Assembly (NCBI GenBank): GCA_024398815.1
Contig: JAKSIL010000010.1
Span: 1 to 64,000 of the forward strand
From: Fibrobacter sp.
GTDB taxonomy: Bacteria; Fibrobacterota; Fibrobacteria; Fibrobacterales; Fibrobacteraceae
DNA: 64,000 nt
Reading direction: 5' to 3'
The number at the start of each line of letters is the position of its first letter. The first letter of the stretch is position 1. The position numbers were made by a program, and so were the translations under genes. The notes beneath the pieces were generated by a model. That model saw only the letters and a program-made list of their open reading frames with translations. It did not search any database and was not told where the DNA came from. Shown here in pieces: positions 25,616 through 32,988 of this stretch.

Positions 25616-25649
25616 AATTTCCTTGACGGATGTTGTGAATGCTGTCAAG

Positions 25650-26255
25650 CTATTTCTTTTTGCACTTTTGCTGAGCTTCTTCGAAAACTTCTTCCTTGCT
25701 CGTCTTGGTGAGGTCGTACTTTGTGGGTTCAACCTGGAAAAGGCCTTCCGGGGTGCAGTAGTGAGTGCTGTCCGCTCCGCCCATGGTTTCGACCATGAAA
25801 TTGCAGTCGTCCTCTTTCATCTTTGAAACGGTGGTGACGGTCTGGTAAATCGCTTCGTCGTTGATTTCGTAAAGGGCGCTGCCTGTGTTTCCGTATTCCA
25901 CGAAATCAAACGCCCATACGGGATCGTCCAGGGTAAATGCACATACGGTATTGTCTTCGGGGGGCGGCGCAACAGGGGTCGTGTCGGCTGGTGCGGGGGG
26001 CTCCGGTTGTTCTGCGGGCTCGTTGTTCTGCGGACCGAGTTCTGCGTCGAGGGCGGCTTTCAACTGCTCCGGAGTCATCCAGGTGCTGTTGTGGCAGGTG
26101 AATACAATTCCCGATTCGTCGCTGAAAGTCTGTGTTTCTGTAGTGGCGTCACAAACGGGCTGCTCGGTTGCGGCGGGATTGCTCTCGCTGTCGTCGCATG
26201 CCCAAAATAAGGAGGAACAAAGTGTCAGTGTCAAGAAAATCTTTTTGGTAGTCAT
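25650..26255 (-). CDS. Lipoprotein of unknown function
   Basis: 201 residues. MTTKKIFLTLTLCSSLFWAC has a lipobox with Cys20. A first Cys-containing segment, with TFSDESGIVFTCHNSTWMTPEQL, recalls the C..GxW cassettes of the 20350-21186 lipoprotein. A Pro/Glu-rich linker follows (residues ~75-100), then a second domain with four Cys and the motif HYCTPEGLFQVEPT. ATG 26255 was chosen because it begins the signal peptide directly; an upstream in-frame ATG at 26294 would overlay the terminator of the next gene. Function unknown. Confidence 0.75.
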   Translation of the reverse strand: MTTKKIFLTLTLCSSLFWACDDSESNPAATEQPVCDATTETQTFSDESGIVFTCHNSTWMTPEQLKAALDAELGPQNNEPAEQPEPPAPADTTPVAPPPEDNTVCAFTLDDPVWAFDFVEYGNTGSALYEINDEAIYQTVTTVSKMKEDDCNFMVETMGGADSTHYCTPEGLFQVEPTKYDLTKTSKEEVFEEAQQKCKKK

Positions 26256-26271
26256 GTGCCTAAATATAATT

Positions 26272-26305
26272 ACAAAAAAAGAAAAAACCCGCATGGTGCG
26301 GGTTT
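26272..26305 (-). terminator. Intrinsic terminator of the M23 peptidase gene
   Basis: AAACCCGCA/TGCGGGTTT around a TGG loop (26285-26305). On the minus strand TTTTTTCTTTTTTT follows. Confidence 0.85.
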
Positions 26306-26329
26306 CTTGTTATTTAAAACAATGATTTT

Positions 26330-28387
26330 TTACATTTCGGGAACTGTGATGGTGTAGGAAGCCTTGTTCTTGGCTTCGTCTACCAGCTCCACGGTTATGC
26401 TTTCGCCGGCTTCGGGGATCTTTTCACCGGTCAGGACGATTTCGCGGGGCTCGGAGTCGTATTCCGCCGGCATCCAGTTCTTGCCGACCTTTATCGTTAT
26501 GGCGTTGCCATCTGCGATACCTGCAAAACGGTACATCACAGGGATTCTGAGGGCGGGCATGCTGATGCCTTCGACGTAGGAACTTCCCCAGTAGGGGAAT
26601 CCGAGCGTGGGGGCTTCGTTACTCGGAATGCTTGCGATGTCGCGGAGCTCGTTGATGCTAGCGCAGCGCTTCTGGGTGCCGCTCTGCTTGCTGAAAATGA
26701 ACCAGTCGCGTGTGGTTTCGCCGAGCCAGTAAAGAGGCGCGTTGTTTGCCGGATTGTCGATGCAGACGTTCCAGTTCCCACGGATTTGCATTCCCTTTGG
26801 ATGGAATTCGAAATAGTCCAGACTGTCTGTGGTGACGTGGCCAACTGCAAGAACCCTGACGGAGGAGTCGTTAGGCATGGGGATGCCGGAAATCTTTTGG
26901 GTGATGCCCACTGCACCAAGTTTGGTTGTCCAGTTGATGCTTGTCTGGTTCTTGTTGAATGTGAACACGGAAATCTTTTCGTTCACGGCTTTGCCGTTGC
27001 CGGTGGCGCTAGCGCTAGCTGCGTATTGAATGGTCTTGATGTTCGGATAGGTTTCTGCAATCTTTGCAAGCAGCGTGGGCTCGTGCGAGAATACCTTGCA
27101 CAGGTCGTCGGCGATGACGGAATCTTTATCGTCCTTGGCGCGGAACTTGTAGCCGGATGCGCAGCGGAACAGGTCGAGCATCGGCTTGGAGAGGAATGTG
27201 TAGAGCGGCGATGTCTGTTTCGATTGCTGAATGGGCTTGTCGTTTTTGCATTTGGGGTGAATGCTGAACTTGCGAGTTGTCACGTGTCCGGCGAAATCTT
27301 CCACTTCGATGCGGTAGGTGGAAAGCGGAGCGATTTTCGCCTTGATGAAATGCCAGTCTCCAGCGGTATCGGCTTCGTCAGTCCAGAGAAGTTCGTCGCG
27401 GATGTTCAGCATCTTCTTGTAGCTGAGAGTGTCGTAAAGTCTGCTGTAAACCTTTTCGTCGTAGCGCCATACTTCGATGCGGCGGATCGACATGGGGTTG
27501 TCCTTGGGTTCGCGGCTGTAGTCCACGACCTTTACGGCCATGGAAAGTCCGAATTCATTTTTTACCGGGAATACGGCGCAACCCTTTTCGAGGGATTCCT
27601 TACTGGTTGTATGGAATTCGTTGCCCTGCCACAAAGCCATGTCCAGAATCTGCGGGGCGATAGTGTCGGTACAGGTGGCGCCAAGCAGACATGGCGAAAT
27701 GACGCGGTCGTTGTCCAGTCGAACTTCAAGATGAAGGTGCGGGTTTCCGATGCCGGTGCTGCCCGAGAACGTCAGCGTATCGCCCTTCTTGTAAGAGGCG
27801 TTGGGCTTCACGACGACATCGTTCTTTTTGGAGGCGTACTGCTTTTTGGTAATCTGTTCGTCCAAAATGCCGAAGCTGGACTGGTGGCCAAATACCCAAG
27901 TTTTTCCGCTTTTGCCTTTGAAGTACATTACCTTGCCGTAACCGTACGGACTGACGCGGAGTTCCGTAACTTTACCGTCTTCAGGGGCGAAGATGGGCCA
28001 GCCTTCTTCCATCTGGGTGGAGTAGTCGATGCCGGCGTGATAGCGAGTGCCGCGGTTTTCGCCGAAACTCGAAGTGAGGTAGGCATCGCGCTGGAACGGA
28101 TTGTATTCCGTCTTTGCGGCGTCGGCTTTGAGCTTTGCCGCAGCCTTTTCGGCTTCGGGCGAGCCGGGCTTTGCTATGTTGTGCTCGGCAAGGCAGTCTT
28201 CGTAAGCGAAAGCGTCCATTTCGGCTTCGTTGCAAGGCGAGGCCGGAGCTTCTTCCTTGGAAGCCTCTTCTTGAGCGGCTTCAGGAGCGGCGGCTTCGGT
28301 AGATTCCTTTTTCGGGGCAGCGAGGGCGGTGCTGCAGGCGAGACCCACAGCGATGACGGTAATGAGAGAATTGCGCAATATACTCAT
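26330..28387 (-). CDS. M23-family (LytM) metalloendopeptidase with large C-terminal domains
   Basis: 685 residues, exported (signal peptide ending TALAA). An Ala/Glu-rich spacer with a Cys pair precedes the M23 peptidase domain at about 95-240. Its metal ligands are complete: RYHAGIDYS (HxxxD) and NPHLHLEV (HxH). M23 enzymes cut peptidoglycan cross-links. About 440 further residues, rich in beta strands, follow and may bind wall polymers or regulate the enzyme; the segment YRIEVEDFAGHVTTRKF looks Ig-like. ATG 28387 begins the signal peptide; the frame is open 52 codons further upstream, but that stretch is the low-complexity repeat region. Confidence 0.85.
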   Translation of the reverse strand: MSILRNSLITVIAVGLACSTALAAPKKESTEAAAPEAAQEEASKEEAPASPCNEAEMDAFAYEDCLAEHNIAKPGSPEAEKAAAKLKADAAKTEYNPFQRDAYLTSSFGENRGTRYHAGIDYSTQMEEGWPIFAPEDGKVTELRVSPYGYGKVMYFKGKSGKTWVFGHQSSFGILDEQITKKQYASKKNDVVVKPNASYKKGDTLTFSGSTGIGNPHLHLEVRLDNDRVISPCLLGATCTDTIAPQILDMALWQGNEFHTTSKESLEKGCAVFPVKNEFGLSMAVKVVDYSREPKDNPMSIRRIEVWRYDEKVYSRLYDTLSYKKMLNIRDELLWTDEADTAGDWHFIKAKIAPLSTYRIEVEDFAGHVTTRKFSIHPKCKNDKPIQQSKQTSPLYTFLSKPMLDLFRCASGYKFRAKDDKDSVIADDLCKVFSHEPTLLAKIAETYPNIKTIQYAASASATGNGKAVNEKISVFTFNKNQTSINWTTKLGAVGITQKISGIPMPNDSSVRVLAVGHVTTDSLDYFEFHPKGMQIRGNWNVCIDNPANNAPLYWLGETTRDWFIFSKQSGTQKRCASINELRDIASIPSNEAPTLGFPYWGSSYVEGISMPALRIPVMYRFAGIADGNAITIKVGKNWMPAEYDSEPREIVLTGEKIPEAGESITVELVDEAKNKASYTITVPEM

Positions 28388-28440
28388 AGTGGCAACAAAT
28401 TTAGTAAGATGTTTGTATGCCGTTTTTGATGAAACTGGGC

Positions 28441-28591
28441 TTGTGGGTGGAAAAACGGACTGCAAAAGGAGGCGTGCGGAAAAAATGGGCCTGAAAAGGA
28501 GGTCTGCAGAAAAAAAGTGCTTGAAAAAGGGAAATGGGCGCAAAAAAGGGCAGAAAAAGGGGGGCTGCAGAAAAAAAGTGCTTGAAAATAG
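28441..28591. repeat. Imperfect tandem array of ~30-bp purine-rich units
   Basis: About five units of 28-31 bases share the pattern (G)GxxTGCxGAAAAAAxxxxxxxTGAAAA. The clearest pair, CTGCAGAAAAAAAGTGCTTG, appears at 28504 and again near 28565. Units abut with no spacers, so it is a minisatellite-like array. It lies directly upstream of the M23 peptidase gene and is polypyrimidine on that gene's coding strand. Confidence 0.55.
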
Positions 28592-28630
28592 AACTTTTGG
28601 GGTGGAAAAGGATGGAAAAGTTCTACTTTT
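28584..28630. repeat. Stem-loop element, copy 1
   Basis: GAAAATAGAACTTTT (28584-28598) pairs over ~14 bases with AAAAGTTCTACTTTT (28616-28630). It is related to the element at 28753-28797. Confidence 0.55.
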
Positions 28631-28752
28631 GTTACGTTGTCTGTATAAAATGGGTTGAAAAAGGGTGGTTTTTGAGTCAAAATGTGTGAAAAAAAAAGGA
28701 TTTTGAGAAAAAAATGAGCATGAAATCGATGATTTACTACGTACAAATTAAC

Positions 28753-28797
28753 GAAAATAGGACTTTTGGAACATAAATTGGGTGAAAAGTTCTATTT
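28753..28797. repeat. Stem-loop element, copy 2
   Basis: GAAAATAGGACTTTT (28753-28767) pairs with AAAAGTTCTATTTT (28785-28798). The arms match copy 1 with one change in each. A T8/G12 homopolymer junction follows at 28804-28822. Confidence 0.55.
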
Positions 28798-28826
28798 TGG
28801 ACGTTTTTTTTGGGGGGGGGGGCTGC

Positions 28827-28932
28827 TGCTCGGCCAGTCGAACTCCCTTCAGGAGTTCTCATCGTTTTAGACTGTATAAAACAAAAAAGGACCCATAAAG
28901 GGTCCATTTTGTTTTATGGAGCTAAGGAGATT
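28827..28932. repeat. 200-bp-spaced duplication, copy A (tRNA-Ala 3' end plus terminator)
   Basis: This copy matches 29027-29132 at exactly 200 bases distance. Shared parts are GCTCGG(C/T)CAGTCGAACTCC and the hairpin GAACTC...GAGTTC, a terminator hairpin, and TTTTATGGAGCTAAGGAGATT, which is the 3' end of tRNA-Ala (antisense). The tRNA body is missing; 28933-29026 is hairpin-rich filler. Confidence 0.75.
28877..28915 (-). terminator. Intrinsic terminator in copy A
   Basis: GGACCC (28889-28894) pairs with GGGTCC (28900-28905), flanked by A- and T-runs that extend the stem. It sits at the same place as the tRNA terminator in copy B, but with different stem bases. Confidence 0.75.
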
Positions 28933-29026
28933 GCGGCCCTTGCCTGACATCGCTACGCGATGCAAGGTCCGCCCTACGGGCTCCACGCTTACGCGTGAAG
29001 CGCTGGCCTCGCGAGCGCTGCGCACC

Positions 29027-29132
29027 TGCTCGGTCAGTCGAACTCCTTTCAGGAGTTCTCATCTCACTGAATCTTAAAAAAAGAATAGGTCCCAAAAAGG
29101 GACCTATTCTTTTTTATGGAGCTAAGGAGATT
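29027..29132. repeat. 200-bp-spaced duplication, copy B (overlaps the intact tRNA-Ala)
   Basis: The counterpart of 28827-28932, with the same order of hairpin, terminator and tRNA 3' end; here the tRNA gene continues intact. Confidence 0.75.
29075..29115 (-). terminator. Intrinsic terminator of tRNA-Ala
   Basis: AGAATAGGTCCC pairs with GGGACCTATTCT around an A5 loop, with A/T-runs on either side. It begins one base after the tRNA 3' end on the minus strand. Confidence 0.9.
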
Positions 29133-29189
29133 CGAACTCCTGACCTCCTGCATGCCATGCAGGCGCTCTACCAACTGAGCTATAACCCC
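29117..29189 (-). tRNA. tRNA-Ala (anticodon GGC)
   Basis: 73 bases forming a complete cloverleaf. The acceptor arm GGGGTTA/TAGCTCC includes the G3-U70 pair that marks alanine. The D-arm has AGCTCAGTTGGTAGAGC. The anticodon arm is CCTGC, loop ATGGCAT, GCAGG, so the anticodon is GGC. The T-arm has GTTCGAATC. The discriminator is A and CCA is not encoded. A sigma-70 promoter lies just upstream and a terminator just downstream. Confidence 0.97.
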
Positions 29190-29201
29190 GAGGGTACGCC
29201 A

Positions 29202-29230
29202 AATATTGAAAAATATTGCCTGGTTGTCAA
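29202..29230 (-). promoter_or_regulatory. Sigma-70 promoter of tRNA-Ala
   Basis: On the minus strand TTGACA (29225-29230) and AATATT (29202-29207) are 17 bases apart. Transcription would begin about 6 bases before the tRNA 5' end. Confidence 0.75.
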
Positions 29231-29352
29231 GGGGTGGCGAAAAAAAATCTAAGGATTTTTTCATAGTTACGAATCATGAGCTGCGAATTACGAGAAATAT
29301 GGGGTGGCGTCACTTAAAAAATGGCTATTTTGCCATACTTTCTGTCTATCAA

Positions 29353-29378
29353 AACAAAAAACGGGTTTTACCCCGTTC
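29353..29378 (-). terminator. Intrinsic terminator of the cyclophilin gene
   Basis: AACGGG/CCCGTT stem (29360-29365, 29372-29377) followed on the minus strand by TTTTTGTTTTG. Confidence 0.75.
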
Positions 29379-29432
29379 TTGAAAAGAGCTATGGTCGGTT
29401 GATGGCTGTTTGTGGCGCCGCCAACCAGTGGC

Positions 29433-29981
29433 TTAAGCCTGTTCGATTTTCACGGATTCGATGATCACGTCGTCGTAGGGGCGGTCCATGCGGTCGGTCT
29501 TGACGCCGGCGATGTCGTCGAGGACTTCGAAGCCCTCGTAGAGCTGGCCGAACACGGAGTAGCCGTCGGCCGGGCCGGGGCCGCACTGGTCGTGGTCGAG
29601 GAAGTGGACGTTGTCACCGTGGACGATGAAGAACTGGCTGCCGATGGAGTTCGGCATGGCGGTCTTGGCCCAGCTGAGGGCGCCGCGCATGTGGGTGAGG
29701 CACGGATCGTAGCAGTCGCCGATGGTGGTGCCCGGACCCTTGGCGGAGTGGCCACCGGTACCGTTGCGGCGGGTGAAGTCGCCGCCCTGGATCATGAAGC
29801 CCGAGATGATGCGGTGGAATGGGGCACCGTCGTACTTGCCCTGTTTGGCGAGTTCGACGAAGTTCGTGGCGCATTCGCCGACGCGGTCAACGAAAATGCG
29901 AAGTTTCATTACGCCGTGGTTGGTCTTCATGATGGCGATGGTATCGCCTGCCTGCGGTTTGTCCAGCTGGTTAAAAGCCAT
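29433..29981 (-). CDS. Cyclophilin-type peptidyl-prolyl cis-trans isomerase
   Basis: 182 residues, no signal peptide, so cytoplasmic. Cyclophilin motifs are clear: FHRIISGFMIQGGDF (with the catalytic Arg), GALSWAKTAMPNSIGSQFFI and FLDHDQCGPGPADGYSVFGQ. The enzyme speeds proline isomerisation during folding. AGGAGA precedes ATG 29981; a start 12 codons earlier lacks any family similarity. It is divergent from the pyr operon and ends in its own terminator, so no functional link to the neighbours is implied. Confidence 0.93.
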   Translation of the reverse strand: MAFNQLDKPQAGDTIAIMKTNHGVMKLRIFVDRVGECATNFVELAKQGKYDGAPFHRIISGFMIQGGDFTRRNGTGGHSAKGPGTTIGDCYDPCLTHMRGALSWAKTAMPNSIGSQFFIVHGDNVHFLDHDQCGPGPADGYSVFGQLYEGFEVLDDIAGVKTDRMDRPYDDVIIESVKIEQA

Positions 29982-30159
29982 GTGTATCTCCTGTTTAGGT
30001 TCGGGGCTGGGGGTCAAAGTCTTTTGCTTGAAGGTCGGAGCCCGCTGTTTGATGTTTTTTCTGAATATAGATAAAAAATTGCGGAAAATCGGCCTCCATT
30101 TATCTTTAAAATGCTCCAGTTTCCCCCGAAAATGCTAATTTCATTAAAAAGGAACTCTC

Positions 30160-30215
30160 AAAGCCAGCCTCGGCTGGCGACCTCATACCTCGAAGGGAGC
30201 CTGACGAAAGTCAGG
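30160..30215 (+). other. Two hairpins in the pyrR leader
   Basis: GCCAGCC/GGCTGGC (30161-30176) and CCTGAC-GAAA-GTCAGG (30200-30215) stand in the 200-base leader of pyrR. They could shape the mRNA leader, but neither has the run of T needed for an attenuator nor a recognisable PyrR-binding loop. The second hairpin recurs at 21288-21303. Confidence 0.4.
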
Positions 30216-30235
30216 TGACCGACCTCGTACCTATT

Positions 30236-30796
30236 ATGAAAGACAACTGCAAACGTATTCAAGAACTGCTCTCGGCGCAGGCCATGGAATTCGCCTTGGA
30301 CGAAATGGCTGCAAAGATCGCCAAGATGCACCCGAAGGCCGAGAACCTGATTGTCCTCGGCATGGCGAGTCGCGGTATTCCGCTTGCGAAAAAGCTCAGC
30401 GAACGCCTGTCCCAGAAATTTGGAAAGCCCATCGAGACGGGGAGCCTCGACGCCACGTTCTACCGTGACGATTTCCATTACCGTAAAAAAGCGGCTTCCA
30501 CCGAGATGCGCTTTACCGAAATGCCGACTTCCGTGGAAGGCAAGACAGTGATTCTCGTAGATGATGTGCTCTATACGGGAAGGTCCGTGCGTGCTGCGAT
30601 GCAGGCCATTTTGGATCTCGGTCGACCGGCGGCCATCAGACTTTGCGTACTCGTGGATAGAGGTCATAGGGAACTCCCGATTGCCCCGGACTGCGTGGGC
30701 CTTACCGTGGAGACTGCCGCGAACCAGGAAGTCCGCGTGATGATTGAACCTATCGACAACGAAAATTCAGTTTATCTCGTTGAAGTGGAGGAATAG
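30236..30796 (+). CDS. pyrR: PyrR-type uracil phosphoribosyltransferase / pyrimidine regulator
   Basis: 186 residues, the usual PyrR length. The PRPP-binding motif VILVDDVLYTGRSVRAA, the segment RGIPLAKKL and ATFYRDDFHYR mark the PyrR subgroup of phosphoribosyltransferases. PyrR makes UMP from uracil and PRPP and, in Gram-positives, also controls pyr mRNA attenuation. ATG 30236 begins the family N-terminus; an upstream GTG at 30215 is inside the leader hairpin. It is first in pyrR-pyrB-pyrC', with one base between its stop and the GTG of pyrB. Whether it regulates here is unproven. Confidence 0.9.
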   Translation: MKDNCKRIQELLSAQAMEFALDEMAAKIAKMHPKAENLIVLGMASRGIPLAKKLSERLSQKFGKPIETGSLDATFYRDDFHYRKKAASTEMRFTEMPTSVEGKTVILVDDVLYTGRSVRAAMQAILDLGRPAAIRLCVLVDRGHRELPIAPDCVGLTVETAANQEVRVMIEPIDNENSVYLVEVEE

Positions 30797-30797
30797 C

Positions 30798-31733
30798 GTG
30801 AGCGCCTTGGAGATTAAACACCTGTTCGGCCTCAGGGGCGTGTCGAAGCACGACATCCGCCTGATCCTGGACAATGCAAAACAGTTCCGTGAAATTCTGG
30901 AACGCCCCGTGAAGAAGGTCCCGAGCCTCAGGGGCATGACGGTCGTGAACCTGTTCTTCGAGAACAGCACGCGTACCCGCACAAGCTTTGAACTTGCCGA
31001 AAAGCGCCTGTCCGCCGATACGGTAAACTTCACGAGCAGCAACAGTAGCGTCAAGAAGGGCGAAACCCTGGTCGATACGCTTCGCAATATCGAGGCCATG
31101 AAAATCGATATCGTGGTCGTGCGCCACAAGGGGACTGGGGTGCCGAAGTTCCTCGCCGACAACAGCAACGCGATTATCGTGAATGCAGGCGACGGCGCCC
31201 ACGAGCACCCGACGCAGGCTCTCCTCGACATGCTGACGATTGAAGAAAAACTCGGAACGCTCGAAGGCAAGAACGTGACGATTGTTGGCGACATCCGCCA
31301 CAGCCGCGTGGCCCGCAGTAATCTGTGGGGCATGACGACGATGGGCGCACATGTGACGCTCTGCGGACCTTCGACCTTGGTTCCTCGCAATACGGAACTC
31401 ATGGACAAGGTCACCTGGGAACCCGACGTGAAGAAGGCCGTGAAGAACGCCGATGCCATTATCGCTCTCCGCCTGCAGAAGGAACGCATGGACGACGCCC
31501 TCCTGCCGAGCATGCGCGAATACCGCAATACCTTCGGCATTACACACGAACTCTTGGAAAACGTGAGCGACAAGGTCTTGATTATGCACCCGGGTCCAAT
31601 CAACCGCGGTGTGGAGTTGGACTCCGAAATTGCCGACGGTGACAATTCTGTTATTCTGAACCAGGTGACGAACGGAGTCGCTGTGCGAATGGCTGTTCTT
31701 TATCTTCTCGCAGGAGGCCGCGCCAATGAATAA
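30798..31733 (+). CDS. pyrB: Aspartate carbamoyltransferase catalytic subunit
   Basis: 311 residues. It makes carbamoyl-aspartate, the first committed pyrimidine step. Carbamoyl-phosphate-binding STRTR (in FFENSTRTRTSFE), HPTQALLD and HPGPINRGVE are all present, as is the 80s-loop SSVKKGETLVD. The start is GTG 30798, preceded by GGAGG at a good distance, one base after the pyrR stop. The last 8 bases overlap the next gene, a dihydroorotase-like protein. No regulatory subunit gene pyrI is present, so this is likely the class that forms a complex with a dihydroorotase-like partner. Confidence 0.95.
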   Translation: MSALEIKHLFGLRGVSKHDIRLILDNAKQFREILERPVKKVPSLRGMTVVNLFFENSTRTRTSFELAEKRLSADTVNFTSSNSSVKKGETLVDTLRNIEAMKIDIVVVRHKGTGVPKFLADNSNAIIVNAGDGAHEHPTQALLDMLTIEEKLGTLEGKNVTIVGDIRHSRVARSNLWGMTTMGAHVTLCGPSTLVPRNTELMDKVTWEPDVKKAVKNADAIIALRLQKERMDDALLPSMREYRNTFGITHELLENVSDKVLIMHPGPINRGVELDSEIADGDNSVILNQVTNGVAVRMAVLYLLAGGRANE

Positions 31734-32973
31734 GCTTATTCTGAAAAATGTTCGCCCCTTTGTGAATGGCAAGTTCGAAGAGCCGACGACTATGAATCTC
31801 GTCGATGGCAAGTGGGTAGGCGAGGCTGTGAGCGATGCGAAGGAATTCGATGCCAAGGGCGCCTTGGCGATTCCCGCTCTGTTCGGCCTGGGACTTGACT
31901 TCAAGGAACCTTTGCGCGACGATATCTACACCTTCCGCGATGGCGTGGATGCCATGCGCCGTGGTGGATTCTTTGGCGGTCTTTACGAAAGTATCGCAAA
32001 CCCCATCGACGATTCTCTGAAGCTTACTGCCGTGCAGCAGTTGGCGGCGAAGTCCGGCATGAAGTTCGCCTTTATGGGCGCCTTCAGCATGGGCTACCAG
32101 TGCAAGGACTTGTCCGAGATGGTGGAACTCGCTGAATCGGGAGCCGTTGGCTTTGGCGACGGCAACCAGAACTGCGCACGTACGCGCTTCTTGCGCCTTG
32201 CCATGGAATACGGTTCCATGACGGGCAAGCGCTTCTTCTTTATGCCGCTTGACGATTCTCTTCGCCATCACGGGCTTGTGCACGAGGGCAGTTACGCCGA
32301 TACGCTTGGCATGAAGGGTATTCCCCGCATCGCAGAAACGATTGCCGCGTTCAAGATTCTTGAGATGGCGCGTTTCTTGAAGGTGCCTGTGCATTTCAAA
32401 CAAGTGAGTTGCGGCGAGACGCTTACGCTTATCGAGAACGCCCGCAAGAACGGCGTCGACGTGACGTGCGATGTGGATATTTTCCATTTGCTCATCGACG
32501 ACAGTTGCCTGTTCGACCTCGACAGCCACTTCAACGTGGCCATGCCGTTCCGTGCAGCCTCCGACCGCGAAGCCTTGTGGAAAGGCCTCGAAAGCGGTGT
32601 TGTGGATGCTATCAGCGTGAACCACGATCCGGTGCTCCGTCAAGACAAGGAAGTGAACTTTGAAGATGCTGTGCCGGGAGCGGTTTCCTTGGAAGTCGCA
32701 CTCCCTGCCATCTGGAAACCGCTCTGCGAGCGGCTTTCAGCCGCTCGCGCGGTGGAACTCCTTTCCACCGCTCCGGCACAACTTGCAGGCGTTGCTCCGA
32801 TGTCTCTTTCCGTGGGCGGACAGGCAAGTCTAGTCCTCCTGGATCCGGACTCCTCGGTCAAGGTCAATCCGTCCATGTTCGCCGGTCAGGTCCGCAACTG
32901 CCCGCTTCTGGGCAAGGAAATCCCATCTAAAATACTGGGCTCTTACCTGGGCGGTCTGTGGACCGAAGTTTAA
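31726..32973 (+). CDS. pyrC': Dihydroorotase-like protein lacking catalytic residues (PyrC')
   Basis: 415 residues with the amidohydrolase fold of dihydroorotase, but with the active site lost. The strand-1 DxHVHxREPG motif reads GLGLDFKEPL, so both metal His are gone. HVST reads QVSC. TPHHLL reads DIFHLL. The catalytic TDHAPH reads VNHDPV, with the essential Asp replaced by Asn. Flanking sequence (VPVHFKQVSCGETLTLIENARK, GVDVTCDVD) still aligns with active enzymes. In Pseudomonas and related bacteria such an inactive PyrC' is needed to assemble PyrB. The 8-base overlap with pyrB fits a tight complex. An active pyrC must exist elsewhere. Confidence 0.85.
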   Translation: MNKLILKNVRPFVNGKFEEPTTMNLVDGKWVGEAVSDAKEFDAKGALAIPALFGLGLDFKEPLRDDIYTFRDGVDAMRRGGFFGGLYESIANPIDDSLKLTAVQQLAAKSGMKFAFMGAFSMGYQCKDLSEMVELAESGAVGFGDGNQNCARTRFLRLAMEYGSMTGKRFFFMPLDDSLRHHGLVHEGSYADTLGMKGIPRIAETIAAFKILEMARFLKVPVHFKQVSCGETLTLIENARKNGVDVTCDVDIFHLLIDDSCLFDLDSHFNVAMPFRAASDREALWKGLESGVVDAISVNHDPVLRQDKEVNFEDAVPGAVSLEVALPAIWKPLCERLSAARAVELLSTAPAQLAGVAPMSLSVGGQASLVLLDPDSSVKVNPSMFAGQVRNCPLLGKEIPSKILGSYLGGLWTEV

Positions 32974-32988
32974 CGAGGAGTATTGCCG

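Noticed and set aside
28441..28591. Possible CRISPR array
   Set aside because: Units abut with no unique spacers, vary in sequence, and no cas gene is near.
28384..28746. Phe-rich 120-codon minus-strand frame
   Set aside because: Pure consequence of the purine-rich repeats on the other strand; no ribosome site.
28827..29189. Integrated element at tRNA-Ala
   Set aside because: No integrase or foreign genes between the 200-bp copies; too short for an element.
30160..30235. PyrR-controlled attenuator before pyrR
   Set aside because: Hairpins are present but there is no terminator T-run and no recognisable PyrR-binding loop.
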